Origin: Actinomycetota bacterium | GTDB lineage: Bacteria; Actinomycetota; Actinomycetes; Streptosporangiales; Streptosporangiaceae | Length of the DNA: 64,000 nucleotides | Direction of reading: 5' to 3' | NCBI GenBank assembly: GCA_027314595.1 | Contig: DAHVAN010000318.1 | Location: 1-64,000 of the forward strand | In this document: in pieces, positions 6,901-15,973 of the stretch | How the letters are laid out: each line of letters begins with the position of its first letter | Position numbering within the stretch: position 1 is the stretch's first letter | Made by a program: the position numbers and the translations under genes | The notes under the pieces: generated by a model | Databases searched by the model: none | Told to the model about the DNA's origin: nothing | The model's input: only the letters and a program-made list of their open reading frames with translations

Positions 6901-9210
6901 CTATTCGGTGCGAAGGGCGGAGGCGGTGCGGGTTCTGGCTGCCCAGGCGGCTGGCCCGAGTGCGCCGCCGACCGCGATGACCAGGCCTGCCAGGGCGAGG
7001 AGGACGAGCTGCCAGGGGGCGTAGACGGTGATGAGCGATGGAGGGGACCCGGAGTTGGCCGCGTGCAGCATCGTCGGAATGATGCCGTGGTGCAGGTACA
7101 TCCCGGCAGGGACGCCGGCGATACCGGCCACGATTCCGGTGGCGGTGACCGAGCAGACGATCATCGCCAGGGTCTGCCGGGGGGTCATGCCGAGTGCCTT
7201 GAACACGCCGATGTCGTGAGTGCGTTCCCTGACCTGCAGCACGACGGTGTTGAGCACGCCGAGCCCGGCGACCGTGATGATGAGGGCGGTAAGCATAGCG
7301 ACCAGGGAGTAAAGCGCCACTAGCGCGGTGTCCCCGCCGCTGACACTGGTTACCTGGTAGGAATCTCCGAGGACGGCGGAGAGCGCGTTGGCGTAGGACT
7401 GCGGGCTGGTTCCCGGCCGGAGCGCCACGTTGTACTGCTCCGGCCCGTCGGCCGGGCCGAGGCCGGTCAGCGTGGCGGGGCTGAGGTACATCTGCAGGCT
7501 GTTTCCGGGGTGGAACACCTCGCCCACAATCCGCACGGTGACGAGGTGGCCGCCGGAGACCAGCGGGTAGGCCGAGCCGACCTTCGTGCCGGTGTCGGTG
7601 AGGAAGAGCGTGTTGACGTCGGCCTCGGCGGGGCCGGAGTACCAGCGGCCGGAGATCAGCGCGAGTCCCGACCGGCCCAGGGCGCTTCCGTAGGCGGTGA
7701 CGTCAAGGCGCTGGGCGAGGCCCGGCAGGCTGAGCTGGGCCTGTGCCATCGATGCGTAGCCGAGCGTGCCCGGCTCGGCGGCCAGCGCCGTGGTGATGGA
7801 GCGCTGCTGGGACGCGGTCAGGGCTCCCGGGCCGTGCGAGCTGGCTGTCACGCGCACGGGGAGCGTCGCGTACTGGGATGTGTCCGCGTAGGCGCGGTGC
7901 AGCGTGGTGCCGAGCCCGATGCCGAACGCTGCCGCGGCCGCGCCGCTCGCGATTGCCGCCCAGGTCACTAGCGCGCGGCCGGGCCGGGAAAACGGTGAGG
8001 CGAGGCCCAGCGTGGCGGGCCGGGGAACGCTGGTCAGCCGGGCCAGTGCACGGTGCGCCAGGTACCCGTGCGCGGGCCGGGGCGCCCGGCCGGCTGTGAT
8101 CGCTTGCACCGCGCTCATCCGCCCGGCCTGCGATGCGGGCACGACCGCGGCGGCCACGGTGAGCGCCAGGGCGGTCAGCGGCACGACCGCGTTGACCCAG
8201 AGGGGGACGGTGAGCGTGCCCACTTGGTAGACCCGCGCGTTCGCCTTCAGCATGGGGATGGCCAGCAGGTTCCCGAATGCCGTTCCGGCCAGGCACCCGG
8301 CTGCCGCGGGCGCCGCTATGAGTGCCACGAAACAGGCGACTACCTGGACGGGGGTGAAGCCGACCGCTTTGAGCACGCCGATCCGCGTGGTGCCGGCGAG
8401 TACCGCGCCGCTGACCACGTTGACCACAATCAGCACCGAGATCACCAGGGCGATCACGCCGAACGCGATGATGAACGGCACCCACGGCGCGATGCTGCTC
8501 TCCTCGGCCTGCCGTACGGTCAGGTAGGACGCCGTGTCGAGGAGGGCGCCGCGGGGAAGCGCGGCCCGTACCGAGACGATGCCGGCGCTGATCGCCTGCG
8601 GGGTTCCCGCGTCGGCGAACCGGTACAGCATCTGCGCCTGCCCGCCCCCGCCGAGGCCGCCGATGGCCGAGGGCAGCACCCAGGCGTCCGCGGTCCCGGT
8701 GGCCGATTCGGCGATGCCCACCACGGTCAGCTTCCGTGACCCGACCGTGAGGGTGTAGCCGGTGAAGACCGCCGTGCCGCGGGCCATCACGATCTGGTCG
8801 GGACTGTCGGGCCAGTGGCCCTCGTCAAGGGTGAGGTCATCGACCGGGCCGCCGGGCGATGGCCGACCGACGATCCGCAGCGAGACCGGCGACGAGCCGG
8901 CCGCCCCGGGCTCGGTGACCTGAGCGGTGGCCGTGGCCTCGGCGAACGGCCCGGCCGCCGCGGTCACGCCGGCCAGCCGGGCCGTCGCCGTCAGCCGCGC
9001 CGGGGAGGTGACCGAGGTGTCGACGGCCGCGGTGACGTCTGCGCCGCGCTGTGCTGCGAATGCGCGGTCGAACGAGCCGTGCGCGTTGGCGAGCAGGCCG
9101 AGGGCGACGGTTGAGGTGGCGGTGGAGGCAAGCAGGACAAGGCCGATGATGGCGGCTTGCAGGCGGCGGCCGCGGAGCCCGCCGCGCGCAGCACGAAGTA
9201 CCGCGCTCAC
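6901..9210 (-). CDS. ABC transporter permease, FtsX/MacB type (two FtsX domains)
   Basis: A 769-residue membrane protein: one N-terminal membrane helix (about 17-40), a large extracytoplasmic domain, then a first FtsX domain (about 255-390), a second extracellular part and a second FtsX domain (about 640-760) with the conserved VRERTHDIGVFKALGMTPRQT loop. This is the usual actinobacterial arrangement for exporters of antimicrobial peptides or lipids. The start GTG overlaps the stop of the ATPase gene (GTGA). Together they form an ATPase-permease operon next to a divergent two-component system, a combination often used for cell-envelope stress. The transported substrate is unknown. Confidence 0.88.
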   Translation of the reverse strand: MSAVLRAARGGLRGRRLQAAIIGLVLLASTATSTVALGLLANAHGSFDRAFAAQRGADVTAAVDTSVTSPARLTATARLAGVTAAAGPFAEATATAQVTEPGAAGSSPVSLRIVGRPSPGGPVDDLTLDEGHWPDSPDQIVMARGTAVFTGYTLTVGSRKLTVVGIAESATGTADAWVLPSAIGGLGGGGQAQMLYRFADAGTPQAISAGIVSVRAALPRGALLDTASYLTVRQAEESSIAPWVPFIIAFGVIALVISVLIVVNVVSGAVLAGTTRIGVLKAVGFTPVQVVACFVALIAAPAAAGCLAGTAFGNLLAIPMLKANARVYQVGTLTVPLWVNAVVPLTALALTVAAAVVPASQAGRMSAVQAITAGRAPRPAHGYLAHRALARLTSVPRPATLGLASPFSRPGRALVTWAAIASGAAAAAFGIGLGTTLHRAYADTSQYATLPVRVTASSHGPGALTASQQRSITTALAAEPGTLGYASMAQAQLSLPGLAQRLDVTAYGSALGRSGLALISGRWYSGPAEADVNTLFLTDTGTKVGSAYPLVSGGHLVTVRIVGEVFHPGNSLQMYLSPATLTGLGPADGPEQYNVALRPGTSPQSYANALSAVLGDSYQVTSVSGGDTALVALYSLVAMLTALIITVAGLGVLNTVVLQVRERTHDIGVFKALGMTPRQTLAMIVCSVTATGIVAGIAGVPAGMYLHHGIIPTMLHAANSGSPPSLITVYAPWQLVLLALAGLVIAVGGALGPAAWAARTRTASALRTE

Positions 9211-9923
9211 GGCCGGACTCCGTAACTGCCCCGCGCAGCCTGTCCCGTCGCGGTGTCGGAGGCGATCCGGCCGTCGGCGAAGCGGATGACGCGCTGGGAG
9301 TAGCGGGCCGCCAGCTCGGGGCTGTGCGTGACGACGATCAGGGTCTGGCCGCTGGCGTTGAGGTCGAGCAGGAGCTGGCCGATCTCGTCGCCGGTCGCGG
9401 TGTCGACCGCGCCGGTCGGCTCGTCGGCCAGCAGCAGCGAAGGCTGGTTGACCAGCGCGCGGGCGATCGCGACCCGCTGCCGCTCTCCGCCAGACAGCCG
9501 CGCCGGGTAGGCATCGCGGCGGTGCCCCATCCTCAGCGCGTCGATCAGCTGGCCGGCGCGCTGCCGCGCGGCCCTGTCCTTCGCCCCGGCGAGCTGGGCG
9601 GGCAGCAGCACGTTGTCCATCACGGTCATGTCGTCGAGCAGGTTGAAGAACTGGAAGATCATCCCGACCTGCCTGCGCCGGAACCGTGCCGCGCCAGCCT
9701 CCGACAGCATGTCGACCCGTTCGTCGCCGACCCGGACCGCGCCGGAGGTCGGCCGGTCCATGCCCGCGATCAGATTGAGCAGCGTCGACTTGCCGGAGCC
9801 CGACGGCCCCATGACGGCCACCGCCTCGCCCGGCCGGATCGCCACGCTCACCTCCGCGACCGCCGGCGCGGTGCCGTTGTCATACCGCTTCGTCACGTTC
9901 TCTAGCTGAACCAGTGCATTCAT
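9207..9923 (-). CDS. ABC transporter ATP-binding protein (LolD/MacB type)
   Basis: A 238-residue ATPase with Walker A GPSGSGKS (residues 39-46), Q-loop FQFFNLLDDMTV, signature LSGGERQRVAIARAL and Walker B LLLADEPTGAVD, then the H-loop VVTHSPELA. It energises the FtsX-type permease encoded directly after it (overlap GTGA). The start ATG at 9923 (MNALVQLENVTKRYDNG) fits the family; an ATG four codons earlier (9935) is also possible. The long open frame further upstream is antisense to the histidine kinase gene region and not coding. The divergent kinase gene at 10044 probably controls it. Confidence 0.9.
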   Translation of the reverse strand: MNALVQLENVTKRYDNGTAPAVAEVSVAIRPGEAVAVMGPSGSGKSTLLNLIAGMDRPTSGAVRVGDERVDMLSEAGAARFRRRQVGMIFQFFNLLDDMTVMDNVLLPAQLAGAKDRAARQRAGQLIDALRMGHRRDAYPARLSGGERQRVAIARALVNQPSLLLADEPTGAVDTATGDEIGQLLLDLNASGQTLIVVTHSPELAARYSQRVIRFADGRIASDTATGQAARGSYGVRP

Positions 9924-10031
9924 GGCGGCAACCATGGCCGGCCGGCCCGCGGGCGCGGTATCGGCCGGAAGTCTGCTAGAAGATGCACGGATTCGTACTT
10001 TCGGCCGACACGGAGCCGGGGGAGGCGGCCT

Positions 10032-10043
10032 TAACCTGGCGGT
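10032..10043 (+). promoter_or_regulatory. Leaderless promoter -10 of the histidine kinase gene
   Basis: TAACCT (10032-10037) lies six bases before ATG 10044 with no Shine-Dalgarno motif, the same geometry as at 2520, 3848 and 40084. Confidence 0.4.
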
Positions 10044-11201
10044 ATGGAAGTGCTCAGCCGGCTGGCCGAGCGGATCGGGACCGGAACCGAGGTGGCACTC
10101 GCCTCGGCGATGACCATGGCAGTCGCCTTCAACGCCCTGGTAATCGACAGGGCGGGCAGCGGCCGGCTGACCGGTCTCGCCGTCGGCGCGGTGATCTGCG
10201 CGACGGCCCTGCTGCGCCGCCGGAACCACGCCTGGGCTGCGGCGGCTGGCCTGGTCCTGTTCGCGGCGGCGGGGTTCGCGGTCGCGCTCGGGGCCAGCCC
10301 GGTGGGGCCGCTGTTCGGCGGCGGGCTCATCGGGCTGCTCGTGCTCGGCGCTGCGGCGGTGCGTGCGCTCCCGCCAAGACTCGCCGCCGTAATCGGCGTC
10401 GCTGGCACGGCCGTGATCGGGGTAAGCGAGACCGCCGGCCCGGACGGCTTCTTCGACAACCGGACCATCTGGGCGCTAGCAGGGGTCACGGCCTGGTCCG
10501 TCGCGCTCGCCATCGGCCTCTACTTCCGCTATCTCGGCTTCCTGCACCGCCAGGCCCTGGAGGCCGTCCGGCGGGAAGAGCGCCTCGGGCTGGCGAGGGA
10601 ACTGCATGACGTGGTAGCGCACCACGTCACCGGCATCGTCGTCCAGGCCCAGGCCGCCCAGTTCGCCGGACAGGACAGCGCCGGCACCCTGCTGGGCGCA
10701 CTGGCGAGCATCGAGACCGCGGGCACCGACACGCTGGCCGCCATCCGGCAGCTCGTCGGGCTTCTCCGCGACCCGGACGACAGCCGCGCCGTACTGGCGG
10801 CGCACGAGCCGATCAGCCGGCTCGTGGAACGGTTCGCCGAGCACGGCCCGGCAATCGAGCTGAGACTGCCCGCCAGCCCGCCGTCTGCGGCCTGGCCGCC
10901 GGAGGTAGCGAGCACCGTCTACCGCGTCGTCCAGGAGTCGCTGACCAACATCGCCCGGCACGCGCCCAGCGCCCGCTCGGTCGCGGTCACCATCACCTGC
11001 GACACCAGGCACGTCAGCATCGAGGTCACCGACGACGCCTCCGGCGCCCCCGCCCGGCACCCGTGGCCCGGCGGCTACGGGCTCGCCGGGATGCGGGAGC
11101 GCGTCGAAGCGCTCGGCGGCAAGCTCCGCGCCGGCCCGCTGCCCGGCACCGGCTGGGCGGTCCGCGCCAGCCTGCCGTTCCCCGCCCAGGGCCGTCCGTG
11201 A
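10044..11201 (+). CDS. Sensor histidine kinase (HisKA_3, NarL/DesK type)
   Basis: A 385-residue membrane kinase. Four to five hydrophobic helices fill residues 15-165. The dimerisation/phosphoacceptor segment is REERLGLARELHDVVAHHV, with the phosphorylated His at residue 188. The ATPase domain contains VVQESLTNIARHA (N box) and GGYGLAGMRERVEALGG (G box). No extracellular sensor loop of size is visible, as in intramembrane-sensing kinases linked to ABC exporters. The response regulator start overlaps its stop (GTGA). Divergent from the exporter operon at 6901-9923, which is the likely target. The signal is unknown. Confidence 0.9.
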   Translation: MEVLSRLAERIGTGTEVALASAMTMAVAFNALVIDRAGSGRLTGLAVGAVICATALLRRRNHAWAAAAGLVLFAAAGFAVALGASPVGPLFGGGLIGLLVLGAAAVRALPPRLAAVIGVAGTAVIGVSETAGPDGFFDNRTIWALAGVTAWSVALAIGLYFRYLGFLHRQALEAVRREERLGLARELHDVVAHHVTGIVVQAQAAQFAGQDSAGTLLGALASIETAGTDTLAAIRQLVGLLRDPDDSRAVLAAHEPISRLVERFAEHGPAIELRLPASPPSAAWPPEVASTVYRVVQESLTNIARHAPSARSVAVTITCDTRHVSIEVTDDASGAPARHPWPGGYGLAGMRERVEALGGKLRAGPLPGTGWAVRASLPFPAQGRP

Positions 11202-11923
11202 CCCTGCCATCCACCGGAAGCGCAGTGTCCCCAAGGGACGCTCCCCGGCCCGGCGGCCCGGAGCGCACCGCGGGCCTGCGGGTCCTGCTCGCCGACGACC
11301 AGGCCATGGTGCGCGGCGGCTTCCGTCTCATCCTCGAAAGCCAGCCCGGCATCACCGTGGCGGCAGAAGCCGCCGACGGCATCCAGGCCGTCGCCCTGGC
11401 CCGGGAACTTCGCCCGGACGTGTGCCTGGTGGACATCCGCATGCCCGGCATGGACGGCATCGAGGTCACCCGCGCCCTCGCAGGCCCGGACGTCGCCGGC
11501 CCGCTCCGCGTCGTCATCGTCACCACCTTCGACACCGACGAGTACGTCTACGGCGCGCTGGCGGCCGGCGCGGTCGGCTTCCTGCTCAAGGACGCCGGAC
11601 CCGCGCTGCTGATCGAGGCCGTCCGGGCCGCCAGCGCTGGAGACGCCCTCATCTCCCCGTCCGTCACCGTCCGCCTCCTGCGGCAGCTCGCCCCGCTCCG
11701 CAGCCGGGCCGCCGCCGGCCCCGCGAGCCAGCTCTCCGAACGAGAACTCGACATTGCCCGCGCCATCGCCAAAGGACGCACCAACCAGGAGATCGCCGCC
11801 GAGCTGTTCATCTCGCTCAGCACGGTCAAGACACACATCACCCGCATCCAGGACAAACTCGGCGTCCGCAACAGGGTAGAGATCGCCGCCTGGTCCTGGG
11901 AACACCACATCGCCTGCGAATAG
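11198..11923 (+). CDS. Response regulator, LuxR/NarL family
   Basis: A 241-residue transcription factor. The receiver domain has the acidic pair DD (33-34), phosphoacceptor Asp79 in CLVDIRMPGMDG and the Thr/Lys switch residues in IVTTFDTDEY and FLLKDAGP. The C-terminal LuxR helix-turn-helix is LSERELDIARAIAKGRTNQEIAAELFISLSTVKTHITRI. The GTG at 11198 overlaps the kinase stop, giving a 26-residue extension before the receiver that is unusual but in frame. It is phosphorylated by the upstream kinase and probably acts on the neighbouring ABC exporter promoter. Confidence 0.9.
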   Translation: MTLPSTGSAVSPRDAPRPGGPERTAGLRVLLADDQAMVRGGFRLILESQPGITVAAEAADGIQAVALARELRPDVCLVDIRMPGMDGIEVTRALAGPDVAGPLRVVIVTTFDTDEYVYGALAAGAVGFLLKDAGPALLIEAVRAASAGDALISPSVTVRLLRQLAPLRSRAAAGPASQLSERELDIARAIAKGRTNQEIAAELFISLSTVKTHITRIQDKLGVRNRVEIAAWSWEHHIACE

Positions 11924-12176
11924 CCGCTCTACGCCGCCGACGGGCTGGCGAGCGGAATGCCGATCAGACCCGGACAGGGACCGCCGGATGGCGATGCGGC
12001 CATACTCGTCACGCACGAATGGAACACCCAGTTCTGCGTGGCATCAAGCCACGATTGGGCAGCCAGCTCGTCGAGTTTCAGGCGGTTCGCGTGCCCGCTG
12101 CCGGTTTCCGCTGTTCAGAAGGAACACGTCACCGCGGCACTCGCCATGATCGTCCCGTCATGGGTGTGAGCAGCGG
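11924..12176. other. Intergenic, with hairpin and possible repeat fragment
   Basis: A perfect hairpin CGTGGC/GCCACG with a five-base loop lies at 12037-12053 and may end transcription of the two-component operon, though no T-run follows. At 12105-12120 the sequence TTTCCGCTG-TCAG matches the first bases of the dispersed repeat; the rest is not conserved. Confidence 0.35.
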
Positions 12177-13064
12177 CTAGTCTGGTCGTCCGCGCCAGGC
12201 GGCGAGGAGGTCGTCGGGGCCGAGGCACCGGATGGGGACCTCGCTTGCTGTCTGGCCGGTGCGGGTAGCGGCCAGGAGCGCCGTGGCCTCGGTGACGCCG
12301 GGCACGGAGTGGACGTCTCTTGCAAGCTCCGCGTATTCGCGCAGGCCGAAGGGCTTGGCCTCATGCCATTTGACGCTGCCGGCAAAAGCGATGCCAGCGT
12401 GACGGTCCTCGTTCTTCGCCACGATGTCGATCTGGGAGGTGCGGCGCCGGTTCCACCAGCCGCCGACCTTCGCCACCTCCGGGAAGCCGAGGTCGGGCGC
12501 GAGCCGCAGCAGCGCGTCATGGATGACCGGCTCGATGGCCAGGCCGCGCCAGGTGCCCCAGGAGCGCTCGATGGCCAGCAGGACAAGGTCGCCGCGACCT
12601 CGCTCTACCAGCGGGAGCCGCCTGTTCAAGAAGGCGAGGAAAAAGCGCAGGTACGGGTCCGCGACCCGGTACCGCTTGTCGCGCTCCCCGGACTTGGCGG
12701 ACACGGGCACGTCCACGGCGACCACGTGCTTGGCCTGCAGGAGTTGCAGGGCGTTGGTGAGCGAGCTATCGGCGATCTGCCGCCCGTCGTCGTCGGTGAG
12801 CTTGCGCTGGATGGCGCTCCACGTTCGCTCGCCGTTCCCGATCGCTGTGAGCACGTCCCGGGCCTGGACCTCGGCAGGGAACTCCGCCGCCAGGGACCGT
12901 TCCCCCGAGACCAGCAGCGCGGAGGTCGGATTGGCGAGCGCAGCCCGCAGGAACTCGCGCAGTCCCTGACCGCGCCGCCATTCCTGGCAGACCAGCGGCA
13001 GGCCGCCCGTTACGAGGTAGGCGTCGAGGGCGTCCGCCGCGCCGCGGTCAATCAGGTCGCCCAC
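12177..13064 (-). pseudogene. Archaeal-type ATPase with DUF234, C-terminal part only
   Basis: Encodes AYLVTGGLPLVCQEW, then a winged-helix segment (AKSGERDKRYRVADPYLRFFLAFL) and the DUF234 nuclease-like region (VGGWWNRRRTSQIDIVAKNEDRHAGIAFAGSVKW) of the DEXX-box ATPase family. About 200 N-terminal residues with Walker A and B are missing, so it cannot bind ATP as a normal member would. The conserved D..AKN..EDR and GSVKW residues of the nuclease-like core remain. It could persist as a shortened protein, but a remnant is more likely given the many broken genes nearby. Confidence 0.65.
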
Positions 13065-13223
13065 CTCAGCCGGCGCCGACTATCGATCGGCTCCCATATC
13101 CGGGTCCGGGCGCAGGTGCCATCCGCCCGGCGGCCGTTCCATGCGCCTTGCGCCGGATATGTGGCGGGCGTTCAGCAGTTCCCCGCCCTGGGCTGTCTCG
13201 GCCGGTTCATTTTGACTTGCCGT

Positions 13224-13260
13224 GATGGAAAGAGATGGCTAGTGTTTCCGTCATGGAAAG
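13224..13260. promoter_or_regulatory. Promoter/operator region of the membrane protein-regulator operon
   Basis: TAGTGT (13240-13245) lies seven bases before ATG 13253. GGAAA and TTTCC motifs occur three times (about 13227, 13244, 13255) and form overlapping inverted repeats, a plausible autoregulatory site for the helix-turn-helix protein encoded two genes on. Confidence 0.35.
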
Positions 13261-13738
13261 TTATAGCGGTCCCGGCCGTCCAGCCGTCGGGGTGGCACCG
13301 GACGAGGCGGCCAGCGCCATGTCAGCCATCGACGGGTGCCGCTCCTGGCTGGCTGACCGGCTAATCGCGCCAGCCTGGTACCACCTGGCGTTCGGGCTGC
13401 TGGCCGGCGGCGCGATCGCCGAGGGAGAGATCCGCAACTGGACGCTGTTCGCCTGGTCGGTGGCCGCCTACACGGTCGGCTGCTGCGCGCTGAGCTGGTG
13501 GAACCAGCACCGCGTCGGCGTCACGATGAAGTACCTCGACGACCCCCGCACGCGAGCGGTCTACGCCGCCAGCGTGCTGACCCTGTACGGGCTGGCCGCG
13601 GTCGCCTGCTGGCTCGGCCTCGTCCGTGGGATGCACGGCGCGTTCCTGGCCGCGGGCGTGCTCGAAGTGCCCCTGGCCGTTATGTTCGGGCGGTGGACGG
13701 ACCGGCTGCTCCGGGCGCGCCTGCAGGCTGCCCCGTGA
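13253..13738 (+). CDS. Hypothetical integral membrane protein
   Basis: A 161-residue protein (167 if the ATG at 13235 is used) with three to four membrane helices (about residues 40-60, 65-85, 105-125 and 130-150). I do not recognise a family. Its stop overlaps the start of a winged-helix regulator (GTGA), and a DUF1707 protein follows, a combination typical for small envelope-sensing operons in actinobacteria. The later start is chosen because it fits a leaderless promoter; the earlier ATG has a purine-rich but badly spaced upstream sequence. Confidence 0.65.
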   Translation: MESYSGPGRPAVGVAPDEAASAMSAIDGCRSWLADRLIAPAWYHLAFGLLAGGAIAEGEIRNWTLFAWSVAAYTVGCCALSWWNQHRVGVTMKYLDDPRTRAVYAASVLTLYGLAAVACWLGLVRGMHGAFLAAGVLEVPLAVMFGRWTDRLLRARLQAAP

Positions 13739-14103
13739 GTACCGCCGCCCGGTTCGATGAGATCGTGCACGCGCCGAACCGGCTGCAGATCTGCGCGATC
13801 CTCTCCGCCGTCAGCTCCGCCGACTTCGCCACCGTCCGGGCGGTGCTCGGAGTGGCCGACTCGGTCCTGTCCAAGCACGTACGGGTCCTGCACGAGGCCG
13901 GCTACGTCGACGTGCACAAGTCCACCTGCGCATCGCGGGTGCGAACCAGCATGTCCCTGACCGCAGCCGGGCGGGCAGCATACAACGGGCACGTCGCCGC
14001 CCTGCGGGCAATCGTCAGCAACGAGGGCTTCCGCTCCCATGCCCGCCAGGGCGGCGGGCTCGCCCAGCCGCCTGGACCGGAAGGAACCCCGGTCAATGCG
14101 TGA
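13735..14103 (+). CDS. Winged helix-turn-helix transcriptional regulator (HTH_34/ArsR-MarR-like)
   Basis: A 122-residue regulator: RFDEIVHAPNRLQICAILSAV is the typical first helix, FATVRAVLGVADSVLSKHVRVLHEAGYVDV the DNA-recognition helices, and a wing with TSMSLTAAGRAAYNGHVAALRAI follows. This pattern matches the MarR-like HTH_34 family, usually encoded beside small membrane proteins. The GTG at 13735 overlaps the stop of the membrane protein gene, so it is co-translated. It likely regulates its own operon. Confidence 0.85.
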   Translation: MSTAARFDEIVHAPNRLQICAILSAVSSADFATVRAVLGVADSVLSKHVRVLHEAGYVDVHKSTCASRVRTSMSLTAAGRAAYNGHVAALRAIVSNEGFRSHARQGGGLAQPPGPEGTPVNA

Positions 14104-14656
14104 GGACGCCCGGCAGCGGGCCGCCGAGTTCCTCAGGGAACTGTATGCCGCCGGCGCGATCGACACGGACCGGCTAGATACCTCTATCACGGAGGTGCTG
14201 GCGGCCAGGTCCGAGGCCGAACTGGCCGGGGTGGTCCAGTCGCTGCCGTCGCCTGTTCCGCTAACCAGCCAGGAGCGGCGGCTGCCTAGGCCGCTGGAGA
14301 TCCACTCCGGCATGGGGCGGCTGCGGCTGGCGGGCAAATGGCAGCTCGCCCGGGAGACGCATGTCAGCGCGGACCTGGGCAGCATCAGCTTGGACCTCAC
14401 CCAGGCCGAGTTCGACGATCACGTCATCGACCTGCACGTTTATACCGGCTGGGGCAGCATCACGATCATCGTGCCGCAGGGCGTCGAGGTACAGTTGATC
14501 CGCCATCGAGGCGGACTCGACTCGCGACTGGACCCGCCGGTACCGGGGCTGCTGCTGCTCCGGCTCGACCTGACCACCAATATCGGCAGAGTCCACCTGC
14601 GCCACCCTGGAAACCATGACCGCCTCAGGCGCTGGCCAGGCAGCAGACGCCGGTAA
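14096..14656 (+). CDS. DUF1707 domain protein with LiaF-like C-terminal domain
   Basis: A 186-residue protein. The N-terminal 50 residues (MREDARQRAAEFLRELYAAGAIDTDRLDTSITEVLAARSEAELAGVV) are a DUF1707 domain with the usual D-R-L-x-E/T-R spacing. The C-terminal part resembles the cell-wall-active antibiotic response domain (DUF2154), including SISLDLTQAEFDDHVIDLHVYTGWGSITIIVPQGVEV. There is no membrane helix. The ATG lies eight bases inside the regulator gene and is preceded by AAGGA at good distance. It probably takes part in envelope-stress sensing with the two upstream genes. Confidence 0.85.
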   Translation: MREDARQRAAEFLRELYAAGAIDTDRLDTSITEVLAARSEAELAGVVQSLPSPVPLTSQERRLPRPLEIHSGMGRLRLAGKWQLARETHVSADLGSISLDLTQAEFDDHVIDLHVYTGWGSITIIVPQGVEVQLIRHRGGLDSRLDPPVPGLLLLRLDLTTNIGRVHLRHPGNHDRLRRWPGSRRR

Positions 14657-14681
14657 CCAGCCGCGCGGTCATGTCAGCCCC

Positions 14682-14724
14682 TTTCCCCCTGGTCAAGCGG
14701 CACGGGATCCGCAACGGCGCGGGC
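14682..14724 (+). repeat. Dispersed repeat, partial copy 5
   Basis: Matches the family from TTTCC to the GGCGCGGGC in the middle, then departs from it at the same point where copy 7 departs. The reading frame is shifted relative to other copies. Confidence 0.65.
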
Positions 14725-14789
14725 TTCCGCCCATCCTCAACGAATGGCCGCAGCAGGGCTGGAACTCGTGGTGCGGCCGTGTCGTCGAG

Positions 14790-14895
14790 CCCGTCATCAG
14801 GGCTGATCACGCGGTCACGGACCTACACCAACCCGCTCGACCTCGCCATCGCGCTCGATGCGGTCGACGGGCTGGTGGCCGCCCTGCGGTCGTAG
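14790..14895 (+). pseudogene. Unknown C-terminal coding fragment
   Basis: The frame ending at 14895 reads RTYTNPLDLAIALDAVDGLVAALRS, which has the composition of a real protein C-terminus, but I cannot name the family. It lies between repeat copies 5 and 6 and has no credible start of its own. Confidence 0.3.
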
Positions 14896-14939
14896 CGCCA
14901 GGAGCACGCGTCGGCCGCCGTCGTCGGCCCGCCTGCCTG

Positions 14940-15010
14940 TTCTCGCCGGTCAGGCAGCACACGATGCGCACTGGTGTCGACAACCCCGTAACGGCATCGT
15001 GGCTTTCTTG
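14940..15010 (+). repeat. Dispersed 73-bp repeat, copy 6
   Basis: Diverged full-length copy with internal frame MRTGVDNPVTASW. It ends about 40 bases before the TetR gene's stop codon. Confidence 0.7.
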
Positions 15011-15049
15011 CCGTCGGGCGTGGTTGCTGGGCCAGCAGGAGATTTGCCG

Positions 15050-15670
15050 TTATCCCGGAAGCTCCCCTGCCTGAATGGACAAGGCGGCCTCGGCGAGCCT
15101 GATTACGGCCGGAAGGGCTGGGGAGAGGTCTTGGCCGGGGTCGGCAAGGGTGTCGAAGGTCTCGAAGCTGGTCAGCGCGTACAGCATCTGCACCGTCTGC
15201 CCGGCTGCGGCCTCAGGGGTTGCGGGCAGGCGGCTGACCAGCACCGTGAGGCCTTGACGGCGCCGCTGGTCGCGGGCGGTGATCACCGCGCCGACGTCGG
15301 GGTCCAGTGCGGCCAGGGCGCGCAGCCGGCGCATGACGATCCGGTCGGCCCCCCAGAACCCGGCGAAGGCCGTGATGAAACCATGGATGGCCGCGTCCGG
15401 GGCCGAGCTCGCGAACACGCGGGCCAGGTCAGCCATCCCGCCGGCTTCGGCAAGGTCGTCACAGACCGCCTCAAGCAGCCCGGTCTTGGAGCCGAACTGG
15501 TAGTACACGGTAGCCCGGGCCACGTCGGCGCGGCGGGCCACCGCGTCGACGGTGAACCCGGGGTAGGCGGTCGCCGTCCTGAGCAGTTCCCGTGCGGCGT
15601 CCAGGATCCGGCGCCGGCTCTCGCCTATCACCTCTTCGCGTTTGCCGAGCCGGTACGGGCGCGGGCTCAT
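15050..15670 (-). CDS. TetR/AcrR family transcriptional regulator
   Basis: A 206-residue regulator. The DNA-binding domain is SRRRILDAARELLRT...FTVDAVARRADVARATVYYQFGSKTGLLEAV, a standard TetR helix-turn-helix; the C-terminal domain is helical and ligand-binding. It is divergent from the membrane protein/SDR/LLM operon at 15974, and a 5-7-5 inverted repeat in the intergenic region (15884-15900) is a good operator candidate. It probably represses that operon, releasing it on binding a small molecule; the ligand is not known. Confidence 0.9.
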   Translation of the reverse strand: MSPRPYRLGKREEVIGESRRRILDAARELLRTATAYPGFTVDAVARRADVARATVYYQFGSKTGLLEAVCDDLAEAGGMADLARVFASSAPDAAIHGFITAFAGFWGADRIVMRRLRALAALDPDVGAVITARDQRRRQGLTVLVSRLPATPEAAAGQTVQMLYALTSFETFDTLADPGQDLSPALPAVIRLAEAALSIQAGELPG

Positions 15671-15883
15671 CGTGGTTCAGCATCTCCTCGGCCAGGTTGG
15701 GCATGCCTTCGGACAGGCAGTCTGGCTGAGACTGTACCCGGCGGGCGCCTGTGCGGCTTTCTCGCTTCCCTGGCCGGCGGAGGCATTGCTGGTGGTACCC
15801 GGGAGCCGGGGTCCCCGGTCCCGATGGCCATGCCTTCTGGCTAGTGCCGCGGGACACCGCCGACGGGGTTGATATCTTGCCTG

Positions 15884-15900
15884 ATGACATATTTGGTCAT
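15884..15900. promoter_or_regulatory. Candidate TetR operator
   Basis: ATGAC, seven bases, GTCAT: perfect inverted repeat in AT-rich DNA between the TetR gene and the divergent operon starting at 15974. Confidence 0.5.
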
Positions 15901-15973
15901 ACTGTCTGAGTAAATGAATTGAGCCCGAATGTGAGCCACCGTGACCAGTCCCGATACCAGGAAGTGACCTGAC

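Noticed and set aside
13498..13734. N-terminal extension of the winged-helix regulator
   Set aside because: It is a shadow of the membrane protein gene; the GTG at 13735 with GTGA overlap is the normal start.
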